Assembly (NCBI GenBank): GCA_003991915.1
Contig: RQTK01000204.1
Span: forward strand, 133,334 to 197,333
Direction: 5' to 3'
Origin: Elysia chlorotica
Lineage: Eukaryota > Mollusca > Gastropoda > Plakobranchidae
Length of the DNA stretch: 64,000 nt
Below, in pieces: positions 29,283 through 42,404 of the stretch. Numbering within the stretch: position 1 is the first letter of the stretch; every line of letters begins with the position of its first letter. The notes beneath the pieces are model-generated. The model saw only the letters and a program-made list of their open reading frames with translations, had not been told where the DNA came from and ran no database searches. A program made the translations under genes and the position numbers.

Positions 29283-32200
29283 ATGGGCAAGAAAGTGGAG
29301 AAAGCTCTGCTAAAGGAGAAGAATTCTTCATCTGCAACAAATCTTGAAGATGACTGTTCAAGCAAAACTCCTGGTAATATTTTTTTCAAATTCATATTTT
29401 TCTTAAGTCATAGATTATATGTAAATTGAATTGTCATTTATAACTAGCTACATATAAACAGATGTTCATTGTAACATTCTTTTCGCAATTATTGTATAAT
29501 AATATTATGATTGTTATTATTCAAATTCATATTCATAATTTTTTTTACCAATAACATTGTTGTAGATCTAGTTGTTCTTACTGTTTATAAAGATTTGTTT
29601 TTCGATTGAATTTTTTTTTTCTATTTTAATACTTACAATAATTCTAATGTTGTTTTTTGCTGACTAGCTCACGTGTGCGCTATTTAGTGTGTGCTCTAGT
29701 TTTTATCTTAAAACTATATTTCTTAAAGTTCTGTTAACATTTTACCTGTACTGTTAGTTTTGCAGATTATAACATATTTGAACTTCATTTTTTGTTTATT
29801 AATTGCTGATCATATCAAATGCTTTTGATCAAATTTTCTTTTCACCATGCAACTTTTGTTTATAGCCTAATTTTTAGATATTTCTTATGTACATACCACC
29901 ATTGCTGTAGATATTAAGAAAGGAACAAATACTTGTGTCAGACACATACTTGCATAGACACATTCTTTTGACGTTGAAAAGCTATTAAAAACAATATGGT
30001 AATGGAAAAGGAAAAAAAATAATCTTATTGTCCTACTCATTCAGATCAATTTTTTATAATGCTTTTAGTCTCATAGAAAGATAAAACAGATTAAGTTGCC
30101 TTTTCAGTCGTGAATTTTTTTTTTTCACCTCCCTTTGGCTAACATCTTTTTTTTTTCTTTCCTTTTTTTTTTTTTACTTTGTCTTTTGCAGAGCCATACA
30201 AGTGTATAGGTAATTTCCTGGCTGACTTCACTGAGCTATGCAAGCAGAACCAGATGGCTGTAGTGCCGAATGTTGTGACTCGACCAAAGCCGCCAGGACC
30301 TGCAGGTAGTGGTGGTGATGGGAAGCCAGACAAGAAGGGAGACAAAAAACAAGCAGCGGCAGAGCCAGAACCGGAACCAGAGTTAAACCAGGATGGCGGT
30401 AAGACGCAGACACTTTTTAATTTTATATGTAAAGTATTCATTATTTTTAATGTTCTTTCTTCCCTGTATATTATTAGAAAAAAATGGTATTCTGTTTTAA
30501 TAAATTAAAGCATTATTCTACTGCACTTTTTGTCCTAAAGTTGCATGAAACTTCCAGATTTATTTTATTTCATTTTTCTCAAATTCTTTCCACTTCTTAT
30601 ATGAAAGAATTTATTTTCTTGAAAGCTCAACTGTATTAAAACCCATGTTTGAAGAGATAAGTTACATTTTGATAAAGAAAAATGCATCATTCTACTTTAC
30701 GACACACCAGAACCCATCGAGCCACCACCAAAAACATATACAACAAAAGACAAGTTTGAATATTTCAAACCAAGTGTTCAAGTTGAATTGGATAATAATG
30801 ATAAGTGGGATACTGTTGCAGAAATCTATGTGAGAGGTAAGTTAAGTCATCATCTTACCATTTATCATCATGCTTCTTTGTTATACATGTTATGGTTTGA
30901 ACTTTGCATTAATTTTTTTTTTTAATGATTGATTTACTAATATGTTTTTTGGGGTGTGGTTAAGATAAAAAAAAATTATGTGGGACTTTCTTTGTTAATG
31001 ATTAGGTTTTTGCTTTCTTCTTTAAAACTCAATTGTCTTTTTCAATATTTTTTTTATATCATTAGATTTTGAAGAAAAACTTCTTTATATTTCTATTTAC
31101 TGTTAAACCTTTTGAAAAACGAGGGACGGTGGCATGGTGATTAAATAAAATTCTATTTTGCTTTCATTTATATCTTTTGACTAGGTTGGAAAATTGACAA
31201 ACCTATGATGGAAATATTCCAGCAGTGTTTGCCAACACTTGACAAACTACATACCATCAAGTGAGTTGAATTTTGTGTGTGTGTATGTGTGTGTTCATAT
31301 GAATGGAGGAGCTGCTTTTGATGTGGAATTCAAGGAGTGGTTGGTAAAGATTTTAAAAGCTATCCTTAAAACTTTTTTTCATCTAAGAAAACTTAAGTGA
31401 TTAACATTATTATTTAAGCCATCTGCCTTCTTCTTACTTCATCTGCCTTACGGTATACTTTGCAGTTTCTGGAACACAGGATTGACAGAGCAAACCTTGC
31501 AAATGTTGGCCTCCTTCTTACCTCAGTGTGCAAATCTCAAGTGAGTACATCAGCTTGATAAATTCCTTTATAACGAGGAATGATTGTGTGTTTGAGCAAA
31601 ACAAAACAAAAAGAATAAAAATAGAGAATGCGCACAGCAAATTTCCATATTTCACACAGTCATACTAATTGTATTTTGTTGAAAAGGCTGAAGTATTTAC
31701 AGTAAAAAATAATGGTTTAATTGTAAAAAAAAATACATGATGTGAGCATTTTGACAGAGTGTTTAGGATTCTCAACCGGACACATTTTTGTTGATTTAAT
31801 TTTTCTTGAAAAACAAGAATATGAAAAGCTAAATTAATTATATGATTGAATGGCATTTTAGGGATGAAATAAGTATAAAGAGGTACTTTGGTACTTGGCA
31901 TATGTGTAGCAAAATGGCAACATCAGCGTTTTTTTTTGTTTTTTTCTATGACTGAAAGGCTTTAAAATAAAAAGTCAATACCAAAAAGAAGAAAAACAAA
32001 CAAACACAATGTAAAAATATATTCTAGTATCAGTTTTATAACAAAATTGATCTCTAGATATTTTTTTTCCTCCATTTTCTTAAACTTGTATGAGGTGAAA
32101 AGCGGCCAGGACATCATGATTGTTGAGCCTCAAACATGCATTACTTTGCCTTGCAGGAAGTCACTTCTGTTTACAAATTAAAACAAACAACCCTTATTAT

Positions 32201-35200
32201 ATCAAAATTTCTATTTAAAAGCTTTCCTTTAACCATCCCCGGCACTTGTGAGTGAAAAACACCCAGGCTGTTAAAACTTTGTAATTCTTTTTAGTTGTGC
32301 CAAGGAGTAAGAGGAGGTGGTGCAGTAGAAGGAGCAGGATGAGAAAGATAAGCAGGAGGAACAGCAGAGGGAGCAGCATCAGGGGAGGTGCAGCAGGAGG
32401 AACAGGGGGAGGCAGAGGAAAAGCACCAGGACAAGGATCTAGAAGAGGAAAGGGAGCAGCAGCAGAAGGAGCAGTAGAAGGAGGAGAACCAGTAGCAAGG
32501 GGAGGAACAACAGGAAGAACTTATAATTGGCACAACTAAAAAGAATTACAAATTTTTCACAGCCTGGGTGTTTTTCACTCACAAGTGCCGGGGATGGTTA
32601 AAGGAAAGCTTTTAAATAGAAATTTTGATCTCCCCCCCCCCCCCCCCCCCCCTGTCTTGTGTGTGGCGTCAGTCTTGGGGCCCATCCACAATATAGCCTA
32701 TATAGTGCTGACATTGGACGTTAAACCAACTCAAAAACTCTTCTTTTTCCTCCTTTTCCTCTTCTTACTGTCCCCCCAGTTTTTGCCATTTGAAAGCCCA
32801 ACATTTGCAAAAATTTGTCAAAAATGCAAAAATTTGCCACAGAATTTGTCAAAATGCAAAACTCTGCCAAACTTTAGTGTGACCTGATAAATAAACCAAT
32901 TCTTTACATCGGGAGTTACTGTAGCTTTGTAAACCCAGGGGCCTGTTTTGTTTGTTAAAATTTCATATGTTTACTAAATAAATATCAGTCTTTCTAAGAT
33001 TGAAAGAAAGAGATGGAATTGACAGAGATGAGAGGTTTTTTTCTCTTTATAGATCACCAAATGATTTTGATCCACAAATGGTTATAGTAATACGAATGAG
33101 TGGCAATGAAGGTTCAGCAAAAGTCTTGAATTTCACATATACAGATTTTTTTTTAATTAATAACTTGAGTTGTAATTAATATACCAATAAAGTTTAAATT
33201 GCAGTTTGTTCAGAAATAGATGCACTACATGCTGACTCTAATAGATACAAGAACTGTATCCTGGACGATTTGTGACAGGTTTTGTCAGTTGCCTCACAGT
33301 TCTGTTGGATAACTAATTTCATCATCTACTTTACATCAATAAATATAGAGAAAATATGACGGATTTTGTTGTTGTTGTTGAAACAAATGCAGGAAATCCT
33401 TAGGATATTAAAACGTTCTATTGATTTTTTAAGATCCGCACTATTAATGAAAGGCTTTGAAAAACAACTGATTTAAAAGTTGTTAACCTTTGCTGAACCT
33501 TTGAATCAGTCTAAGAGAGTACAATTCAAGAAGATAAGATTGTTCCTGACTTGAAAAGAAATACTGATAAATCATTTTATCAAGTTTGTCCAGTAAAAGT
33601 AAAAAGTGAACGAGCTGGTTAAATTCCTAAAAACTTTTAAAAGTATATTTCATTGTTTTTTGTTTTCTTGCATGCCAGAAATGTAATCTTGGATGGCAAC
33701 ACTATAGAAGAGGAGAACTGGTATGAGCTGATTGGCGAGGAAAGTTTGTAAGTTTTCCTATCCTAGGAACTCAATTAATTTTGCTTTTTTAGTAACTTGT
33801 ATTTGTTCTATATAAAGTATTTTCCCTTATATTATGTATAGATGCAAAATGGACTGTTTTAAAACCTGACACTGGATTTGGAATCACAGTTGAGTTTTAT
33901 TTTTGTTTGTTTTTTACTACTGACACATGTTTTGTTGTTCAATTATGTTATATCACTTTATGCAAAAAAGTTATGGATTTAAAAAATGTATCCATTTGGC
34001 ACTACTTGCTACACACTGTTATTTCACATAGATATAGCATTAAATACACCAGCATTGTGTATATAAACAGACTACCCTGTGTGCAGCCTCAGACTATTTC
34101 ATTTGGAAATATTGTTATGCCAACCCTTATTTTTCATCATAAATTAAAAAAAAAAAATTATTTTTCCAGAGTAATGGTGTATTGAGAAAGACGATTTGGA
34201 AATGATTTTAGCAGGATCTATCATTGATAGTGAATGGAAATATTTCAGTCAATAAAGGTTGAATTAAAGATATTTTAAACCTGGACAATTGCTAATAGTG
34301 CAGTCAACTTTGGAAGATAGTCGTTCGGTATAGGATGTACTTTGTAATTTTTTTTTAACTCACTTTTTAATTTTAAAATACATTGGACCTCGCCTATAGC
34401 AACATTGGGCTCACCAAAGTCTAGACCTAACGAAGACTATCTGAGGGACGGTTTTTCCCCTTATGTAAAGCCTATAAAAGGACCTTGGGCCTAACAAAGT
34501 GGTTCAACGAGAAACTTGGATGTAATGAAATATTGGGCTGGGTAGTGGTTGAGATTTCAAGAGATTTCAGTGAATACAAAGCTATGAAAAACTCAAGAGT
34601 AGCGCAGTACATATGTACAGGTCATGTTCGTGTCCAGTTTGAGAGATCATAAACAAGCTTGCTTGGGATCCAAAAATTGACTGGGTGCGGATTTGTATGT
34701 GTGCGTACTGAGTACAACTTAAATGATAAAACAGCTCGGAATGTCAGATCATGTCATCACCACATGTCAACAGCTATATTTTATTTAAGCTCTGCCACAG
34801 AAAGTAGGCACTCAGGGCCCCACATAGATGCTTCAAGGACCAGCTAAAGCAGCAGCCAATACAAGCTAGCATTGATCACAAACATGGAAATCATTTGCAA
34901 AGAACAAAACTGGCTGACGGATAATCGTAGGATCTGTGGCCAATAGGTTTGAACCATCCAGATAAACTGCAGCTGATGAAAAGCAGAGCCGAAGAAATTG
35001 GCCATCGTCATAAATATACGCTTCTTAATTAGAATGTTTCAATTTTCTGATCATCAGAGTCCAGCACCTTTCTCTTCGTCACTGCAAGATAACAAACAAG
35101 GGTGCAGCTGCTCTTGGACGGTGCCTAGGCTCAGCGAAAAAGGCAAACACCAAACTAGTGTCTCTCAATCTCACTGGAAATTTTATTGAGGACGCTGGTG

Positions 35201-38200
35201 CTGAGGCTCTTGCTGGGGTAAGGCTTCTTAGCAATTTAGAAAAATGTATTTATAATTTTTTCTTCTTCATTTTTATAATATATATTTCTTCATTCTGCAT
35301 TTTTTTTCTTTTTTTTCCTCTTTGTTTTAATTTCTCATTAACAAAAAGACTAAAATTGTTTGCTTCTCTTCAGGAAGAGCTAAAAATCTAGCTATTATGT
35401 TAACAGCTTAACTTTCATTAGTTTATCAAATGTTAGCAATAACTTGTTGAGTTCAGTAAATTACCATCTACCAAGTAAGTAAATATATTTATATTATGCT
35501 GTGCACGACTAATGATTCTATCTGGTCTCTGATTTTTTTGAGAGTCCTAGTTGATATAAAACTAATCATAGATCCCTTACATTCTATCTATTGTGAAAAA
35601 CCAGGGTTTGAGAATGAACAGAACCCTCATGTCCTTGACATTAACAAGCAACTACATTGGAGATAAAGGTGTGGCCAGAATAGCAGAAGTAAGTGCCATA
35701 AATATCCTTAGATAGTCTTACTTTCTACAAAAAGATATTGGAACTTCATAAATGTTTTTTGCACCTTGTATTTTATTTATGTATCATGAAATTGATTAGT
35801 CTTTTCAACACAAAACCCTCCGGAGCCGTTTTATTCATGTGGCTAAGACAAGGGAGATCACTCAATTTCCCTTTCCAGTACTTTTTTCAGAAGCTTTTTG
35901 TGTGATGATTTTCCTTACAAAAGTGGGTTTTTTTATATCATCAGATAGGAAATGGATAAACTTTCAGAAAATATATACTTTTAAGTGGTTTTTATAATAA
36001 GTAGAGAAAAAAATTATGAAAATGGACAAAGATTAAATTTGTTCTTTTTGTTCGTTTCTTGTGTGCGTATGGTATGCTAGCGATGCGGAGAGAAGTAAAA
36101 ATAGAGTAAAAAAGGATAGGAAAAATGTGGAGAATAGATTTAAGTCAAATTTTTGTATTTTCGTTAAAATAGATTTAAGTCAAATTTTTTTATTTTCGTT
36201 AAAATTTGACTCCAGTTTATCGATGACTTCCAAGAAAATATCAGTTTAGTCAGTAGGTATAGATCTATTTAGATCTAGATTTTCTAGACTTGAACTGTCC
36301 TGATTGGCCCTTGAACTTGCTTCTTGCTCTTCATCATCACTTATCTCCTAAACTCCAATATCTGATTCATAATTAACATTCATCGTTTGTTTCATAAAAG
36401 CGATTGGAGGATTTCAAACTCTATGAGTATGGATCTGATCAATAAATCTCTAACTCAAACTGAAACTCTAGGTCTAGAAATGAGATGGGAAACATTAGCT
36501 GGCACGGGGCTAAGTCGCATATGGTTTCATTAGCTTGGAAAGACTTCAGGATCTGTATTTTCATATATATTTCTTTAAAATGTTGACTAAGCGTACGGCT
36601 ACACCAAGCTAAATTTTTCCATCTTCTTTCTCTGACTGACCTCCTGTTTGTCTTTACATCCATCCTATCTCTAGCTGGTGAGTTCAAGTTGGTCAAAATC
36701 AATGAGTGGCTTTCATATCCCATGCACCTAACATAGAGTGAACAGTGTTTTTACCACAGTAAATTTTTTTCACTCAGCACATTTACCATGCATGTACCTG
36801 TTTGTCTGCAGTGTTCACATAGATGGTAAATTCTACTTGGATGCATGTATGAGTTGGTATATCTTCAGCTTAAGTGTGCGGGATTTTGTTTCCTACTCAG
36901 GCTTTATCAAGGTTTCCCTTGACCCATGAGGAAGTGGTGGAGAGGAGGAGACTCATGTCAGACAGAGGTTCTCCAGACAGAAATAAATCTGTAAGATATT
37001 TTTTGTCATTAGATATTTACTAACATAGTTATTTTGTTTTCAAAAGATTTGATGAATGAATTATTTTCTGAGAAGATAATTATAAGCATGTTGGGTAAAG
37101 AAAAGACAATGTCTACCTTTCGACACATAATTTTGTCAATTATCCACTGGAGAATATTTTGTTTTTGTTAATCATAATCTTGGAAGTAGCACCAAGAGTT
37201 GCATAATTAACAAATTAATGTGGAGACTATTTGATAATAGGCAATGTAAAATTCTCTCAATAACTATTTAAATAAGTTTGTTGGCTCTAGCACTGCACAT
37301 TCCATGAAATGTGCTTTGTATGTCAAATAAACTTAACTTGGCTAAGTATTACATTCCTATTCATAGCTATTTTTCGTCTACAATGTATCATTGTTATTTA
37401 CTCATATTTAATGTTATTTACCCTACTGCCAACTTTCGTGAGTTTTAAAGTAGTATGAATCACACCTTAATTTTTTATTTTTTTTTACGGAAGAAGAATG
37501 CACATTTCAAGGCTGTGCTGTTGTGATTTTATCTCCAAATTGTGTATTTTAAGCAAATGCAATTATGCAAAATAAAGTTTTAGATTCTTGGATCTTATAA
37601 ATACTATCTGTAAAGACGAGATTCATTGCTTTGATGTCTGGTATATTATTTTGGTGTGGGATTTTTAAATAGCATTATAAATCTATTAACTTTGAGAACT
37701 ATTTTCAAATGCCTGTTTTTTTATCAGATGATTTTGGGGATTGAAGTTGATGAATTGAGTGAAAATGACGGTAAGAACTAGAAAATTTTATTTTTGTTAT
37801 TTTTTACTGTTCACTCAAAGTTTTCTCACATTTTTTATTACGTTCTTCAACAGTTACTTTGTTTGGGCAAACAAAACCAATTATAGTTAGTATTAGCAGG
37901 GCTATTTTGTTTGATTTTGTACTCTGTGATATTGCATACTTGCCCAGCCCCCTCCAAGCCGCAGAGCTGAGTCCAAAGATCGTCCAGGTAGTGTGCGCAG
38001 CATGACAACGCAGGACAAAACGAAACAAAAACCCTCTGCCAAAAAGAAAGTGAGAAACATAAATGCTTCTTTTCCCTGACATTAAGGAAAATACACTAGT
38101 GAAAATTTTTTTTTTTTTGGACAGTACAAAATTGGTTCTTTTTTTCTCCCTTTTGACCTTTGTATGTGGTCTAAATTACAAGGCAATGTCTATTGGTTTT

Positions 38201-41009
38201 TTATTTTCTATTTTCAAAAATTGTTGCATGAATCACTTTTTAAAACAATTTGATTCAATTTTTGAGTTTCACATTTTTTGTTCTTGACAAGTTTAATATT
38301 TTACTTTCCAGTTGTTGTTTTTTTTTTTTAACCAAAACAACTAAATGGAGGAAAGAATTTTAAAAGTTACATTACAAATTTTAATTATGTTTACCTTACC
38401 AATGACCAGGAGGTCAAAGGAAGAGATGCTAAAGAGGATACAAAAACTTTGAAGAAAGAAAAAGAGGATACTAGGGCTGGTGGTAAAAGAGGTACGTTTC
38501 GGAGTTGAATATGCAATGGTGCCATTTAAAAATTATTAATCATTCATAGAGTAGTGTATAGGTGTGTGTTTCTTTTTTTTGTTTCTTTTTTTTATATTAT
38601 TTAAATTCTCATTTTCTTCTTTTGACAAGCCAGTAAGTGTTTCTGATTACTTGATAACTGAGATAATTCTTTAGTACAATGAACCAACATGCAAATATCA
38701 TTATTATTCATAACTTTGTCATGGTAATTATTTATTAGGGATAGAATTTAAGGCAAACTTTTCCTTACTTCTTATTTTGGTTTTTTAATAGGTTTGAGAA
38801 AATATTAATTTTTTTTATAAGTCTTTCACATTCACCTGTTTATTTGCTTGTTACTTCTATTTGTTGTAAAGTGCATGAGGGTTTTTCATGTTAACATCAC
38901 TACAGTTATTTTCTTTATCACACAACTCCTCATTCTTGCACAAGTTATGCTTTTCACCAGCAGCTTGTTACAAAAGTTGGGGAAACATTGCTAAATTAAA
39001 AGCTTGCAAGTTAGTGTGAGCGGCTAGCTTTCATGTAGTTAAGTAAACTTGACCATGAATGTCCTCCTTTATCTTTCCTTTCTGTTGTTCTTTCTTTTTT
39101 TATCTCCCTCTTCATTCAACCACATCATTTTAAGCTCTTCTTTTTTTTGTCACTTATTTCATAAGTATTGTTGTAGTTGCTGTTGTTGTCTCTGTCATCG
39201 ATAATTTTGAGATTAATATGCAATTATTGGTATTTTTGTTTTTTAGTATTAGAATATCTTGTTTTGGTTGAAGACTATTTTAGCAATTCTTATTGTGAAC
39301 ATTACACACAAGTTACACCATGTGAAAACGATAGTCATTAACTGTGGTCACGAGTGGTTTTGAACAGTCATAAAAAAAATGTAATAAATTTAAATATTTT
39401 ATATTCATTTTTTTTCCATCTTCTTTCTCTGACTGACCTCCTGTTTGTCTTTACATCCATCCTATCTCTAGCTGGTGAGTTCAAGTTGGTCAAAATCAAT
39501 GAGTGGCTTTCATATCCCATGCACCTAACATAGAGTGAACAGTGTTTTTACCACAGTAAATTTTTTTCACTCAGCACATTTACCATGCATGTACCTGTTT
39601 GTCTGCAGTGTTCACATAGATGGTAAATTCTATTTGGATACGTAAATGTGGGTTGTTGTTTTGTTAATCAGAAACATGTACTCCTATAACAATAAACTTA
39701 ACCAAGCCTATTTGACTACACAAAACAATCACTGTTGTTTGAAGAGTATATTTTACTCTGTGGTGTTGAATTCAAAAAGAAATTTAACCTACCTATGCAG
39801 TTTGAGTGAAATTTTTAAATGACACCTGTGTCATGAGCTAAAGGTTTTTTGATAGTATGTTCTACTGATAAAATATTTCAGTGTCATTCATTTGAAAAAA
39901 TATTCAAATCTTAGTCACAAATAGAAATATCTCACCAAAGACTTATTCTAAAGTTTTTCAAGATCTGCACATTATGAGTCATACTTTTCATAGTGCTATG
40001 GATTGATGGGTTTTTTTCAAGTATACCTTCAATGACACTTTGTTTATTTTTTTGTTTATTTTTTTTACTTCATGACAGTGGGCTTCAGTTTTTAAGGGTT
40101 TTGAAACATTGCATTTTGTACTGGTTGGTGTTTTTCTTCATTCTTGTTTTTCATCATTATCTTCATGTTATCCATTATGTAAACACATTATCTTGAGCAA
40201 AAGAGCAACAGTAGGGAAAACAGTCTAAAATTCTGTCCTCATCTATTTCATTTTTCTCGCCTCCAATAGCCTCCAATCACCATAAACAAGTCTTTTATAT
40301 AACCTTTATCACTAAGATTTTTATGTGACACATGAAGTACTAGTTGATGTAGATTATTTTTAAATCTTGAGGATTGTGTAACTTTGGCAGTTAAATTTGT
40401 TTAGAGACCGGTCTTGTTGGCAAGATTAGAGAAATGTGTATAATTAGATTTACATGTATTCAAATATTTTTTTTTTCCAGCAGGTTATGATGGACTTGAA
40501 TCTTTTTTTTATTTTAAAGACCACAAAAAAATATAGCTCCAAATATAAAAATCTGAATAGGAATTTTCAGTATTGATTCATCAGTGGTGAATTTTTTTTT
40601 TTAAAGTCTATCCTAAACAACCCAACAGTTTCGTTTTATATAGTATTGTATAATCTAATTGGAAATTAAGAACATTTTCTTTAGATGTTAAAAGGTTCAT
40701 ATTTTCTACGTCCCATTTACATATTTTTACTGGATAGAATCATGGTTTTGCCCTTCATCGGCACCATTTTTATGGCTGTATTTTAATTTTGGTATGGAAC
40801 AATATGAATTGATTTTCAAAAAGACATTTTTTATGTATTTTTATTACATGAAAAGAAGCATCTGTTAATTTGGGATTTGTATTGGTCTATACTTGTGTGA
40901 GATGATTTGTAGTTCCTAATTGAAAAGCTTTATATTCATGTATTTTTTACTCCGTGAAAGCAGATTTGGATGTCTTGTTTTTCTATGTGCCTATGTGTGT
41001 TTCTTTCGT

Positions 41010-41050
<41 letters not shown>

Positions 41051-42146
41051 TTGGGGGAGTGTAAACTTTTTCTTTTTAAAACAGTGTGAAGAAAGGTTTT
41101 TCTTACTTTTGATATCATTCCTCTTATTTCAAAATGACACCTTCATACTTTTTAAAGCCTGGTTTCATCTTGCACATTCAACTTGATTAATTACTAATAA
41201 ATGATGCATGTTCGTAATCAGGAATCAGATTTTTTAAATACATGTACCACAATATGGACTCTACTCTTTTACTATAGGTAATCAATGAAAGGGTTCCCTG
41301 TTAGGCCTACATCTTTACTCAATAAAAATCTGGACTTAAAGATTATCAGACTTGAATAGGGCTTCCCAATATTTGCTTATTTTTAATCTCTAACTTCACT
41401 TTTCCAGAAACAAGAGGCACTCGAGGAGGTTAAACATTACTACTGTTTTTTTCTATGAAGCCTTTTCCATTCTGGGTGCTTTCTCTCATCTTTTCTCTTT
41501 CTTTTTCATTTAACAGAGTGTTTCTTGTAAAGTACCTCATTCTCTACTTAGCAAAAATCAGATGACTTTCAAGCCTTGTGCTTTTTTTTATTAAATCTAT
41601 TATTTCCATTAAGCCTTTTATTTATGGTGACTGGGTTTTCATCTGGCATTATGATGCACACTTTGAATTATAAAAGTGCCACTTATATAATAATATCTTT
41701 CCTTCCTATGTCTAGAATTCTTGTAGAAATCAAAACAAAAACATTTATAAATAGAGATGCAAATAAAGGTTTATTGGTTCATTTTTTCTTGCCTTGTGTT
41801 AAAAATGAATATTTCAGAAAATCATTAAAAATTCAATCATTGGATCTTTGACAAACAAAGCCAATTTTAATATTTTAATGTAAAGCACTCAATATTATTA
41901 AACAAATAATTGTAACCTTATCCATGAATCTTATCTTTAATTCATCTAGAAGAAGCTTTATTATATACACATTACAGTGAGTGCATTCTTCATCACAACC
42001 TTCTTTACTGTCTATAGTAATTAGTATCTATCAGTGTCATCATACTCATCACTTGAGCTAGGAATGAAATCTTTCAGTATCATTGTGTTAACATACAACT
42101 CAATGTTGTTAATATTTAGTTTTATCATCATCATCCTTGTTTTAAC

Positions 42147-42196
<50 letters not shown>

Positions 42197-42258
42197 TTTC
42201 GTCAGCGCTGATTATTATTATTGTTATTATTTTTATTATTATTTTTGTTATCCTTGTC

Positions 42259-42330
<72 letters not shown>

Positions 42331-42348
42331 CGTTGCTGTTGCTATCTT

Positions 42349-42404
<56 letters not shown>

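Noticed and set aside
32291-32539. 80-codon Arg/Gly/Ser-rich frames on both strands
   Set aside because: They come from the purine-rich core of the foldback element; composition explains them.
36439-36723. 94-codon minus frame over the 229-bp duplication
   Set aside because: Not recognisable, and the duplicate copy at 39411 does not keep the frame beyond the shared part.
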